Source: Hydrogenophaga sp. (lineage in GTDB: Bacteria; Pseudomonadota; Gammaproteobacteria; Burkholderiales; Burkholderiaceae_C). From it: a DNA stretch of 64,000 nucleotides. The notes beneath the pieces are model-generated. The model was not told the DNA's origin. It did no database searches and saw only the letters and a list, made by a program, of their open reading frames with translations. The stretch is from assembly GCA_018993155.1 (NCBI GenBank), contig JAGKSX010000065.1:62001-126000 (forward strand), written 5' to 3'. Below, in pieces: positions 1 through 42,862 of this stretch (its first letter is position 1; each line of letters starts with the position of its first letter). The translations under genes were made by a program, and so were the position numbers.

Positions 1-184
1 TGTGGCTGGCGCGGTAACGGCGGGCATCGCGCTCGAAATGAAAGCGGCCGGCCTTGGCCCTTTCGGTCGCGCTGAGCAGCGCCATCTGGTCGGGATCGCC
101 GGGGTCCGACGGGGGCAGGCTCAGGTCGACGAGCCAGAGGGTGATGCCGATGGCTTCGGGTGAGGTCAGGTGCGTGGCGGTCAT
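1..184 (-). CDS. 4'-phosphopantetheinyl transferase, Sfp type (N-terminal part, gene continues past the left edge)
   Basis: The gene starts at the ATG complementary to 182-184 and leaves the window after 61 codons. The visible protein begins MTATHLTSPEA and has the N-terminal signature of Sfp/Gsp-type enzymes: a hydrophobic strand with a conserved Trp (TLWLVDLSL, about residues 16-24), then LLSATERAKAGRFHF and ERDARRYRASH (about 36-61), matching the family pattern L-S-x-x-E-R-x-R-A-x-R-F-x-F-x-x-D-x-x-R-Y. The Mg/CoA-binding half lies outside the window. Enzymes of this family transfer phosphopantetheine from CoA to the serine of carrier proteins, which every ACP/PCP in this cluster requires. 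It is divergent from the thioesterase-PKS operon, with about 350 bp between them, and marks the likely left border of the cluster. No strong Shine-Dalgarno sequence is visible. The call rests on the N-terminus only. Confidence 0.85.
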   Translation of the reverse strand, partial: MTATHLTSPEAIGITLWLVDLSLPPSDPGDPDQMALLSATERAKAGRFHFERDARRYRASH

Positions 185-244
185 GCGGAAAAGGTGGCTT
201 GAATGGTCATATTTCCGGGCTGGGAGGAGAAGCGATTCGTCTAT

Positions 245-258
245 AGTGCACGAGCACT
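245..258. promoter_or_regulatory. Perfect short dyad, possible operator
   Basis: AGTGC and GCACT are exact inverted repeats separated by ACGA. Directly after it, around 262-272, comes a further CAGTGCAGTGC stretch that repeats the AGTGC half-site twice. The position is about 60 bp from the PPTase start and about 280 bp upstream of the thioesterase start. An operator role is inference. Confidence 0.3.
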
Positions 259-308
259 TTCCAGTGCAGTGCGACAACCTAGTACTACCTCACTGCTACC
301 CCGGCCTC

Positions 309-328
309 AAGTGTGCGGAAATGCACTT
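309..328. promoter_or_regulatory. 20-bp imperfect dyad, possible lux-box-like operator
   Basis: The arms AAGTG and CACTT are inverted repeats ten bases apart, a span similar to lux/tra boxes recognised by LuxR-type proteins. Only five bases per arm pair, and no luxR or luxI gene is in the window, so this is a weak candidate. The arm sequence resembles the dyad at 245-258. Confidence 0.25.
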
Positions 329-450
329 AATGGCAGGTACTTTCGCGTTGTCACGATGCTACGTTTGGTAACATCATTCTTTCATGAAGGCAGAGACGTT
401 CACGCCTCGCCGCGCGATGGTGGCGGGGGTGAATCGCAAGGGACGACACG

Positions 451-540
451 ATGAAACGCTGGACCGCTTCACATCCTGACCGCGGAACAACCGTGACCAT
501 CGGGATGCCATCTTCAGCCTGGCTGCGGGGCGCGCGATGA
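451..540 (+). CDS. Possible 29-codon leader ORF coupled to the thioesterase gene
   Basis: ATG at 451 is preceded by AAGGGA (about 439-444), a reasonable ribosome-binding site, and reads MKRWTASHPDRG onward for 29 codons. Its TGA (538-540) overlaps the thioesterase ATG (537-539) as ATGA, the same overlap seen between most genes of this operon. The thioesterase ATG itself has no obvious purine-rich ribosome-binding site, so translation may be coupled to this small frame. It has no recognisable domain, and the overlap could be chance. Confidence 0.3.
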   Translation: MKRWTASHPDRGTTVTIGMPSSAWLRGAR

Positions 541-1312
541 ACAGCCTGTGGTTGCAACGCTTCACACCCAGGCCGCAGGCGCGGGCCCGCCTGTTCTGCT
601 TTCCCCATGCCGGGGTGGGTGCGGCCGTGTACCGGCCCTGGTCGCTTGCGCTGCCCGCCGATCTGGAACTGTGCGCGATCCAGCTGCCCGGCCGCGCCAA
701 CCGCCTGAACGAGCCCGCGATGACGCACCTTCCCGAGCTCGTCAGCGCCGTGGTGGCCGCGCTGCAACCCCATCTCGATCTGCCGTTCGCCTTTTTTGGC
801 CACAGCATGGGCGCGGTGCTCTCGAGTGAAGTGGCGCGTGCGCTGCACGCGAGCGGCGCGCCGACGCCGCGCCACCTGTTCGTCTCGGGCCGGCGTCCGC
901 CGCACTGGCCCAACCCCGATCCCCTGCTGCACGTCCTGTCGGACGCCGATTTCGTGACGGAGATCAACCGCCGCTACGGTGGCATTCCGCCCGAGGTGGC
1001 CGAGCACGAGGAGCTGCTGGCGTTGCTGTTGCCCGCGCTGCGGGCCGACATCCACGCCCTGGAGACCCACCTGCCGCCGGCCTCCCGCGCGCCGCTGGCC
1101 TGCCCGGTCACGGTGTTCGGCGGCTCGGACGATCCGCTGACGCCGCGCGCCCACCTGGACGGCTGGCGCGGCGAAACCCAGGGCGCGTTCCGCGTGCGGG
1201 TGTTCCCGGGGGATCACTTCTACCTCCAGGCGCAGAAAGACCCGCTGCTGGCCGACCTGTCGGCCACGCTGGCGCCGCTGCTGGCCGAGGCCCGGCCGCG
1301 TGAGACCTCGGC

Positions 1313-1316
<4 letters not shown>
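537..1316 (+). CDS. Type II (discrete, editing) thioesterase
   Basis: 259 residues, the usual size for the GrsT/RifR-like type II thioesterases that hydrolyse aberrant or decarboxylated acyl groups from stalled carrier proteins. The alpha/beta-hydrolase features are clear: LFCFPHAGVGA near residue 19-29 (oxyanion region of this family), the nucleophile elbow GHSMG with Ser90, an acid in GGSDDP (about 196-200), and the catalytic His in GDHFYL (His227). It is the first sizeable gene of the operon. Its TGA overlaps the ATG of the next gene (ATGA). Unlike the four hydrolase-fold genes at the far end of the cluster, it keeps a normal serine triad. It is a proofreading enzyme rather than a chain-releasing domain by family; that role is inferred, not shown. 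Confidence 0.93.
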
Positions 1317-24352
<23,036 letters not shown>

Positions 24353-24359
24353 AGACGAC

Positions 24360-30973
<6,614 letters not shown>

Positions 30974-30977
<4 letters not shown>

Positions 30978-31876
30978 AATACCGATCCCTTGGCATGCGC
31001 CTGACGATCATCTTCGTGGCCCTGTGGGCGGCCGAGGAGGCGCTCACCGGCGTGCTCCTGCAGCGCTACGGCCTCGCGCAGGTCGTGTGCCTGCGCTTCG
31101 CGCTGCACCTGGCCTTGCTGTGGATGCTGTTCGGGCGCGGCAACGGCCCTTCGCTGTGGCGCACGCGCCGGCCGGTGTCGCAGCTGTTCCGCGCCGCGAT
31201 GATGGTGGGCATGCCGGCCTGCTGGTCGCTCGGTGTGCAGCGGGGCCTGGCCCCGGTCACCTTCCTGGCGGTGTTCTGGATCGCGCCGCTCATGATCCTG
31301 GGCCTGTCGCGCCTGGTGCTGCGCGAGCGCGTGCCGCTGCGTCTCTTCGGCTTCGCGGCGGCGGCCAGCGTGGGCGTGTTCCTGCTGCTGGGCCCGCACG
31401 TGCTGCCCCGGCCCGAGCTGCTGGTGTTCCCGGTGGCCATGGCCGCCTGCTTCAGCGTGTACGTGGTGATGACGCGCCTGCTGCACGCCGAGCCCACCCG
31501 TGTGAACCTGTTCTACACCGGCCTGGGCGCCTGCCTGCTGCTGTTGCCGCTGATGCCCTCGGGCTGGGTGACGCCGAGCGCGCCCGATCTGCTGCTGCTC
31601 GGGGGCGTGGCGGTACTGGGCCTGGGCGCGCTGCTGGCGCTGGAGCGGCTGACGGCGGTGGCGCCGATCTCGCGCACCGCGCCGCTGCTGTACCTGCAGA
31701 TCGGTTTCACACTGGCCTTCGCCTGGGTGGCAGCGCACCCGCTGCCGGGCCTCATCGCCGTGGGCGTTGTGCTGCTCGCCGCCGGCCTGTGGCTGGCGCT
31801 GCGCCGTCGCCGGCGTGGCTCGTCCTGGCACATGACCTCCCTGCTGGCCGACACCGGCCACGCCGGTCTGGATTGA
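30974..31876 (+). CDS. EamA/DMT-superfamily membrane transporter, copy 1
   Basis: 300 residues, start ATGA-overlapping the M5 stop. Roughly ten hydrophobic segments are separated by short polar loops, in two half-repeats, as expected for the drug/metabolite transporter (EamA, RhaT/YdcZ-like) superfamily. Segments include the N-terminal LTIIFVALWAAEEALTG, a middle TFLAVFWIAPLMILGL, and a C-terminal GVVLLAAGLWLAL followed by a basic tail (RRRRRG). It shares motifs with the next gene (FSVYVVMTRLL; VNLFYTGLGA), so the two are tandem paralogues. EamA proteins move small metabolites across the inner membrane; here export of the product or a precursor is only inferred from its place inside the biosynthetic operon. 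Confidence 0.9.
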
Positions 31877-32023
31877 CATGAGGCACCCCCCTGCGCCGCT
31901 GCGCGGCTTCCCCCCTCCGTGGCGCGCCTTCGGCGCTTCGAGGGGGGACGGCATTTCGGGCCGGCGGAGCCGGACCCTCGATGCCTCTGGATGGGGCTGC
32001 TGCTTTCGTCGTGGGGCACTGAA
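31877..32023. repeat. Three-hairpin C/G-rich intergenic repeat (Comamonadaceae-type)
   Basis: The 147-bp gap between the two transporter genes is non-coding and folds into consecutive short hairpins: GCCGC/GCGGC (31895-31907), GCGCC/GGCGC (31924-31936, flanked by outer arms CCCCCCT at 31910-31916 and AGGGGGG at 31941-31947), and CCGGC/GCCGG (31961-31973). It ends with a GGGGCTGCTGCTTTCGTCGTGG-like segment that leads into GGGGCACTG. From memory, elements with this layout are scattered between genes in many Comamonadaceae genomes. There is no U-run after the hairpins, so it is more likely an interspersed or mRNA-structure element than a terminator. Confidence 0.7.
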
Positions 32024-32917
32024 ATGACTGCCAACCGCCGCGCCATCCTGCTGATGCTGGCCTTCGTCCTGCTGTGGGCGGGGATCGAGGCCATGGCGGC
32101 GAACGTGCTGCGCCACTACTCCCCGTACCAGGTGGTCTGGACGCGCTATGCCGTGCACCTGGCGCTGATGCTGGCGCTGTGGGGATGGCGCGAGCCGGCC
32201 TCGCTCTGGCAGACGCGCCGCCCGGTGTTCCATGTGGCGCGCTCGCTGCTGATGCTGGGCATGCCCGCGTCCTGGGTGATCGGCATGCAGATGGGCGTGC
32301 CCGGGCATTCGGTCATGACCATCTTCTGGATCAGCCCGGTGCTGATCCTCGGGCTGGCCTGGGTGTTTCTGCAGGACCGCGTGCCGCTGCTGGTCTGGGT
32401 GGCCACCTTCGTGGCCTGCCTGGGCGGCCTGCTGGTCAACGGCCTGCACGGGCTGCCGGGGCCGTCGCTGCTGGTCTATCCCCTGGGCATGGCCCTGTGC
32501 TTCAGCGTCTACGTGGTGATGACGCGCTCGCTGCGCACCGAGACCACCCGCACCAACCTGTTCTACACCGCCGCCGGTGTGTTCGTGGCGCTCACGCCCG
32601 CCATGCCCGGCCTGTGGATCACGCCACCGCTGACCGACCTGCTCACCATGGTGGCGATCGGCCTGCTCGGTTACGTGGCCTTGCTCGCGCTGGACCGCTC
32701 TGCCGCCGCCGCGCCCGTGAGTATTTCGGCACCCTTCGCGTATTTACAAATTGCCTTCACCGTGCCGCTCTTCTGGGTGGCAGGGCTGGGGCATGATATG
32801 TCGGTCCCGCGCATGGCGCTGGGGCTCCTGTTGATCGTTGGTGCTGCGCTCTGCCTTTGGCTGCGCGAGCCGCGCCTGCATGCCCGCGACGCGGTGATGG
32901 CGCGGTCGACGCCGTGA
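32024..32917 (+). CDS. EamA/DMT-superfamily membrane transporter, copy 2
   Basis: 297 residues from the ATG at 32024 (MTANRRAILLMLAF). I chose this start because the in-frame GTG at 31919 would translate part of the intergenic hairpin repeat, giving an Arg-rich non-membrane leader. About ten transmembrane segments in two half-repeats; shared motifs with copy 1 include FSVYVVMTRSL, TNLFYTAAGV and a Trp-rich first helix (LLWAGIEAMAA). It lies 24 bp before the M6 PKS gene, which has its own GAGGAAG ribosome-binding site. A transport role for the cluster is inferred. Two slightly different copies could act as a heterodimer, as some small-family DMT proteins do, but the sequence does not show that. 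Confidence 0.9.
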   Translation: MTANRRAILLMLAFVLLWAGIEAMAANVLRHYSPYQVVWTRYAVHLALMLALWGWREPASLWQTRRPVFHVARSLLMLGMPASWVIGMQMGVPGHSVMTIFWISPVLILGLAWVFLQDRVPLLVWVATFVACLGGLLVNGLHGLPGPSLLVYPLGMALCFSVYVVMTRSLRTETTRTNLFYTAAGVFVALTPAMPGLWITPPLTDLLTMVAIGLLGYVALLALDRSAAAAPVSISAPFAYLQIAFTVPLFWVAGLGHDMSVPRMALGLLLIVGAALCLWLREPRLHARDAVMARSTP

Positions 32918-32941
32918 TGAAGTTTTCAGTGAGGAAGTGAT

Positions 32942-35900
32942 ATGCAGTCAGATCGGACCAACCCCCCTGAATCGACGCCCGCCCAGCCGGCGCCCGCCGC
33001 CGATCGGCGCAACATGCTGCAGAACGCGCTCGGCGCCATCGAGCGCCTGCAGTCCCGCCTGGATGCGGTCGAGAACGCGAAACACGAGCCGATCGCCATC
33101 GTGGGCATGGCCTGCCGCGTGCCCGGTGGCGCGGAAGACGCCGACAGCTTCTGGAACCTGCTGACCGAGGGCAAGGACGTGGTGGGCGAGGTGCCCGCCG
33201 ACCGCTGGGAGGTGGACGCGTACTACGACCCGGACCCGAGCAAGCAGGGCAAGGCGCGCACCAAGGCCGGCGGCTTCCTGAAAGACATCGACCAGTTCGA
33301 ACCCAGCTTCTTCGGCATGTCGCCGCGCGAGGCCGCGGGCGTGGACCCGCAGCAGCGGCTGCTGCTGGAGGTGGCCTGGGAGGCGATGGAGCATGCTGCG
33401 ATCCCGACCGACCAGCTCGACGGCAGCCTGACCGGCGTGTTCGTCGGCATCACGTCGATGGACTACTCCAACCGCATCGACGTGGCCGACCCGGCCCGCA
33501 GCGACATCTACCTGGCCACCGGCACCGCGCTCAACGCCGCCGCCGGCCGCGTGTCCTTCACCTTCGGCTTCCGCGGCCCCTGCATGGCGATCGACACCGC
33601 CTGCTCGTCCTCGCTGGTGGCGATCCACACCGCCTGCCAGAGCCTGCGCAACGGCGAAAGCAACCTGGTGCTGGCGGGCGGCGTCAACGCCATCCTCTCG
33701 CCCGACCCCTTCGTGCTGATCTCCAAGTGGGGCATGTTGTCGCCCGACGGCCGCTGCAAGACCTTCGATGCCTCGGCCAACGGCTTCGTGCGCGGTGAGG
33801 GCTGCGGCCTGATCGTGCTCGAGCGCCTGTCCGACGCCGTGGCCAACGGCCGCCGCATCCTGGGCGTGATCCCCGGCTCGGCGATCAACCAGGACGGCCG
33901 CTCCAGCGGCCTGACCGTGCCCAACGGCCTGGCCCAGCAGGAAGTGGTGCGCCAGGCGCTGGCCTCGGCCCGCCTCAAACCGACGGACGTGAGCTACGTC
34001 GAGGCCCACGGCACCGGCACCTCGCTGGGTGACCCGATCGAGGTCGAGGCGCTGGCCGCCGTGTACGGCGAAGGCCGGGCCATGCACCAGCCTTTCGAGG
34101 TCGGTTCGGTCAAATCCAACATCGGCCACCTGGAAGCCGCCTCCGGTGTGGCCAGCGTGATCAAGCTGGTGATGGCGCTGCGCCACCAGAAACTGCCCGC
34201 CAGCCTGCACGTGAAGCAGCTCACGCCGTCCATCCCCTGGGACACGCTGCCGGTGCGCGTGAGCACCGCGCTGCACGACTGGCAACCCGTGGGTGGCGCG
34301 CGCCGCATCGCGGGCGCCAGTGCTTTCGGTTTCAGCGGCATGAACGCCCACGTGCTGGTGGCCGAGCCACCCGTAGCCGCCGCGCCGGAGGCCGCACCGG
34401 CCCGGCCCCTGTACGCCATGCCGCTGTCGGCCAAGAACGACGCGGCGCTGCAGGCGCTGGCGCTGCGCTACGCCGACCACCTGGAACAACGCCCGGCCGA
34501 TGCCCTGGCCGACGTGTGCGCCACCGCCGCCATCGGCCGTTCGCACCACCTGCTGCGCACGGTGCTGGTCGCGGCCGACCGCGCCGGCATGCAGGCCCAG
34601 CTGCGCGAACTCGCCAGCACCGGCCAGTCGGCCGTGCAGGGTTCCGTCTCGGCCAGCGGCCGCAACCGCGTGGCCTTCCTCTTCACCGGGCAGGGCGCGC
34701 AGTACGTCGGGATGGGCCGCGAGCTCTACGACGCCGAGCCCGTGTTCAAGGCCACGATCGACCGCTGCGCGGCCGTGCTCGACCCCTTGCTGGGCCGGCC
34801 GTTGCGCGAGGTGATGTTCGAGGAGACCGGTGGCAGCCTGGACCAGACCGGTTTCACCCAACCCGCGCTGTTCGCCATCGAGGTCGCGCTGGCCGCCACC
34901 TGGCGCAGCTGGGGCATCGAGCCCACGGTGGTGATCGGCCACAGCGTGGGCGAATTCGCCGCCGCCGTGGTCGCGGGCGTGTTCAGCCTGGAAGGTGGCG
35001 CGCGCCTGATTGCGGCCCGGGGCCGGCTGATGCAGGCGCTGCCGGCCGGCGGCGCCATGGTGGCGGTGCAGGGCGATGCGGCGCTGGTGCAGCGCGAGAT
35101 CGCGCCGCACGCCGACAAGGTGTCGGTCGCGGCCTTCAACGCGCCGGGCAACCTGGTGATCGCCGGTGCCGGCGCCGAAGTGGCCGCCATCGCGGCGCGC
35201 CTGGCCGAGCAGGGCCTGCGCACGCAGGCGCTGTCGGTGTCGCACGCCTTCCACTCGCCGCTGATGGACCCCATGGTGGAAGAATTCCGCCAGCTCGCCG
35301 CGAGCGTGGCGCATTCGGCGCCCACGCTCACCTGGATCTCCAACCTCGACGGCGCCCCCATGGATTGGGCGAAGTGGGGCAGCCGCATGGCCGACTACTG
35401 GGCCAGCCACGTGCGCGCACCGGTGGCATTCGAAAGCGGCGCGCGCGCGCTGGCCGCCACGCAGTGCGACGTGCACCTCGAAGTCGGGCCCAATCCCACG
35501 CTCATCGGCCTGGGCATGCAGTGCGTGCCCGAAGGCACGGCGACCGACTGGCTGCCCTCGCTCAAGCGCAGCAAGGGCGGCTGGGAACAGATGCTCGACA
35601 GCGTGGCGCGCCTGTATGTGCGTGGCGCGAAACTGAACTGGACGGCGGTGCAGGGCCCGGGCGTGCGCCACAGCCTGGAGCTGCCGCTGTACCCCTTCCA
35701 GCGCCAGGCCTACCTCGTGCCCTTCGCGCCGCGCGCCCGCCGCGTGGCCGGCGACTCGGTGCACGACCTGCTCGGCGAGCGCCTGAACGTGGCCGGCGTG
35801 GCCGCGCAGTTCGAACGCACGGTGGACGCCACCAGCCCGGCCTGGGTGGCGGACCACGTGATCGCGTCCGAGGCCGTGATGCCGCTGACCGCCTACCTCG

Positions 35901-38900
35901 AGGCCGCGCTGGCCGGGGCGCGGCAGGCCGACCCGGCCGTCACCGGGCTCACGGCGGTGGAGATCGGCGAACCCATGCCCCTGCTCGACGGCGAGCAGCG
36001 GCTCATGCAGGTCTCGGTGGACAAGGCCCTGGGCGGTGCGCCCTCGCGCGTGCGGGTGTTCAGCCGCGACGCGAAGCGGCCCGATGCCGAATGGGCCCAG
36101 CACGCCAGCGCCGAGCCGCTGCGTGGCCCGGTCGAGGCGGTGCCGGTGTCGCCGGTGGCCGAGGCGGCGAAGCGATTGACCAACGAGGTCGAGGTCGCGC
36201 CGTTTTACGACAAGGTGCGCAAGCTGGGCGTCGATTTCGGCGCCGGCTTCCGGGGCATGAAGCGCGTCTGGTGCGGTGAAGGCGAAGCCATTGGCGAGAT
36301 CGTGCTGACCGACGCGGTGCAGGCCGATGCCGGCAAGTACCTGATGCACCCGGCGCTGCTCGACGCCTGCTTCCACACCTCGGCGGTCGCCATGGACACG
36401 CTGCCCAGCGCCAACGACGGCCGCTTCTACCTGCCCATCGGCGTGGACCGCTACCTCTGGAACGCCACGCCCACCGCCACGCTGCGCAGCCATGCGCGCG
36501 TGCGCCCGGCGCCGCCGCACAGCGACATGCTGGTGCTCGACGTGCACATCGAGACGCCCGACGGCCAGCCCGTGGCCCTGCTCGAAGGCCTGCGCTGCCG
36601 CCGCGCCAGCCGCGAACTGTTCCGCCAGCGCGTGGACGCGCAGGTGGCCGACTGGCTCTACGAACTGCAATGGAAGCCCGAGGCCCTGGTGGCCGAACCC
36701 GCCACCGCCGAAGGCATCTGGCTGGTGTTCGACGAAGGCCAGGGCCGCGGCCAGCGGCTGGCCGACGAGATCGCCCAGCGTGGCGGCCAGGCCCTGCGTG
36801 TGCTGCCTTCGGGCAGCGCGGCCGGAGCGGGCGCCACGGTGATCGACGAGACCCAGGCCGGCGAGTACGCCCGCCTGGTGGCCAAGGCCGCCGAGCGTGG
36901 CGCGTTGCGTGGCGTGGTGTCGCTGTGGCCGCTGCGCGTGCCGGCGCTGCGCGACGACGACCTGCCCAGCGCGGTGCAGCGCTTCGGCGTGGACGCCGCG
37001 CTGCTGACCCTGCAGGCCCTGGCGCAGGCCGGGCTGCCGTCGGCGCCGCGCCTGTGGATCGCCACCGCCGGCAGCCAGTCGGTGGACGGCACCGAGGAAC
37101 TGCGCATCACCCAGGCCCCGGTGGCCGGCCTGGCGCGGGTGGCCGCGACCGAGCACCCCGAGCTGCGCGTGACCCTGGTGGACCTCGATCCGCAAGCCAC
37201 GCCCAGCGATGCGCGCCTGCTGCTCGACGAAATGCTGTCCGGCAGCGAAGAGAACCAGGTCGCGCTGCGCAAGGGCGTGCGCTATGCCGCCCGCCTGGCG
37301 CGCCAGCCGCGTTCCAGCGCGCCGCACATCGACGACGCGCCGATCCGCCTGAACATCACCGAGCGCGGCACGCTTGAAAACCTGAACCTGGGTGCGATGG
37401 AACGCCGCGCGCCGGGCCGGGGCGAGGTCGAGATCCGGGTGCGCGCCAGCGGCCTGAACTTCCGCGACGTGCTCAGCGCGCTGGGCATGTACCCCGGCGA
37501 GATTCGCCACCTGGGCAGCGATGCCTCGGGTGAGGTCGTGGCTGTGGGCGAGGGCGTGACGCAGTTCAAGGTCGGCGACCGCGTGGTCGCGATGCTCGAA
37601 GGCGCCTTCTCCAGCCACGCGGTCGCGCGCTGGGAATTCGTCGCACCGTTGCCCGATGGCGTGAGCTTCGAGCAGGGTGCCGCCATCCCCACCGCCTACC
37701 TCACGGCCGACATCACGCTCAACCTGCTGGGCAAGATGAGCAAGGGCGACCGCGTGCTGATCCACTCGGGCGCGGGCGGCGTGGGCATGGCCGCCATCGC
37801 GCTGGCCCGCCGCGCGGGCGCCGAGATATTCGCCACCGCCGGCAGCCCCGAGAAGCGCGAGGAACTGCGCCGCCTCGGTGTGCACCATCCGCTGGACTCG
37901 CGCAGCGACTCCTTCGCCGACGAGATCGCCCGCATCACCGAAGGCAAAGGTGTGCGCCTGGTGCTCAACTCGCTCGCCGGCCACCTGCTGGACCGCAGCT
38001 TCGAATGCCTCTCCGACGGCGGCATCTTTCTGGAGATCGGCAAGCGCGGCCTGTGGACGCACGAGCGCGTGGCCGAGCTCAACCGGGGCATCGAGTACCA
38101 CATCGTCGACTGCAACGACAACGCGCGCGACACACCGGAAATCGTGGGCCAGATCTTCACGCGCGTGCTGCAGGAGATCGAGTCCGGCGTGCTGCCGTGG
38201 CTGCCTTGCACCACCTTCCCGTTCGAGAGCGCGCCCGACGCCTTCCGCTACATGGCGCAGGCCAAGCACATCGGCCGCGTGGTGTTCCGCCACCGCGTGG
38301 ACCCGCCCAAGGTGCCGCAGGCGGTGCGCGACGACGCCACCTACCTCGTCACCGGTGGTCTCAAGGGCCTGGGTCTGCTGGCAGGCCAATGGCTGGCAGG
38401 CGAGGGCGCGCGCCACCTGCTGCTGGCCGGTCGCAGCGAACCCGACGCCACCGCGCGCGACGCCATCGCGGCCATGGAAGCCGAGGGCGTGAGCGTGAAG
38501 ACGGTCTCGGCCGATGTGGCCACGGCCGAGGGCATCGCGCGCCTCATGGCGGCCCTGAAGGACATGCCCGCGCTGGGCGGTGTCATCCACGGTGCGGCGG
38601 TGCTCGACGACGGCGTGCTCATCAAGCAGACGCCGGAGCGCTTCGCCACCGTGATGGGGCCGAAGGCCGACGGTGCGTGGCGCCTGAGCGTGGCCTTGGA
38701 GCGCGCCGGCCATCGGCCCGACTTCGTGGTCTTCTACTCCTCGCTGTCGGCCGTGTTCGGCTCGGCGGGGCAGGGCAACTACGTGGCGGCCAACGCTTTT
38801 CTCGATGCGCTGGCGCGCCAGCGCCGCGACGCGGACCGCGCCGCCCTCAGCGTCAACTGGGGCGCGTGGAGCGAGGTGGGCATGGCGGTGCGCGCCGGCA

Positions 38901-39453
38901 CGGTCTCCAAGGCGGGTGCGCAAGGCCTGGCCTCGCTGTCGCCGGCGGAGGGCATGCAGGCGCTGAGCGTTCTGCTGCGCGACAACGCCACCCGCAGCTC
39001 GGTCGCGCCGATCGACTGGGCGCTGCTGGGCCAGCAGATGCCGGCCGGGCAGGCGCCCAGGCTCCTGTCGGACCTGCTCGCGGCCGCGCAGAACCGCGGC
39101 GGCGGCCAGGCCCAGGGCAGCGCCGCGCGCGTGGACTACGCCAGCCTGCCGGCCAAGGAGCGGCGCGAACAGCTGGTGACGCTGGTGCGCCGCGAGCTGG
39201 CCACCGTGCTGGGCCTGGCGGGTTCGCCGCAATCGATCCCGGTGGACCAGACCTTCACCGCGCTGGGCCTGGACTCGCTCACCTCGGTGGAACTGCGCAA
39301 CCGCCTGCAGCAGGCGCTGGGCCGCAGCGTGGCCGCCACGGCCGCCTTCGAATGGCCCTCGGTGGGCGAGATGGCGACCCACCTGAACAGCCTCTATGGC
39401 GATGACGACACCTCGGATGCCTCCGACGCCAACAGCCGGGAGGAACTCACGTT

Positions 39454-39457
<4 letters not shown>
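32942..39457 (+). CDS. Type I PKS module M6: KS-AT-DH-ER-KR-ACP (fully reducing)
   Basis: 2171 residues; strong ribosome-binding site GAGGAAG about six bases before the ATG. The N-terminus has a docking helix (LGAIERLQSRLDAVE). KS about 50-480 (Cys221; SNIGHLEAASG); the usual GTNAH motif reads GMNAH. AT about 575-865, with GHSVGEF and HAFHS (malonyl). DH about 935-1220: the active-site motif reads HVIASEAVMP (His972), so the conserved Gly of HxxxGxxxxP is Ser976; the second motif HPALLDACFH is intact. ER about 1470-1785, with GAGGVGMAA. KR about 1795-1995, with TGGLKGLG, an LDD motif, and Tyr in GQGNYVAAN. ACP about 2075-2150, with GLDSL. The C-terminal tail is acidic (GDDDTSDASD...REELTL), unlike M1-M5, and fits the partner motif of the TubC-type docking domain that begins the next protein. 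Confidence 0.95.
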
Positions 39458-42858
<3,401 letters not shown>

Positions 42859-42862
42859 GGGG

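Larger units (their letters stand above)
185..450. promoter_or_regulatory. Divergent intergenic control region between PPTase and the biosynthetic operon
   Basis: No convincing gene lies here. The stretch is noticeably more AT-rich than the surrounding coding DNA, especially 295-400, and must carry the promoters for the PPTase (leftward) and the operon (rightward). It contains two dyads with related arms: AGTGC-ACGA-GCACT at 245-258, and a 20-bp imperfect dyad with AAGTG/CACTT arms at 309-328. A loose sigma70-like pair, TTGTCA (348-353) and TAACAT (369-374), has only a 15-bp spacer, so I do not call it a promoter with confidence. Regulation by a dimeric DNA-binding protein is plausible, but no regulator gene is visible in the window. 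Confidence 0.45.

Noticed and set aside
348-374. TTGTCA/TAACAT as the operon promoter
   Set aside because: The spacer is only 15 bp and neither hexamer is a full consensus match; mentioned only as a loose possibility.
54-454. Short plus-strand frames across the left end and intergenic region
   Set aside because: They overlap the PPTase on the opposite strand or the AT-richer regulatory DNA, and show no recognisable motif.
31919-32023. N-terminal extension of transporter copy 2 from the GTG at 31919
   Set aside because: It would translate the hairpin repeat into an Arg-rich leader before the first membrane helix; the ATG at 32024 gives a normal EamA N-terminus.
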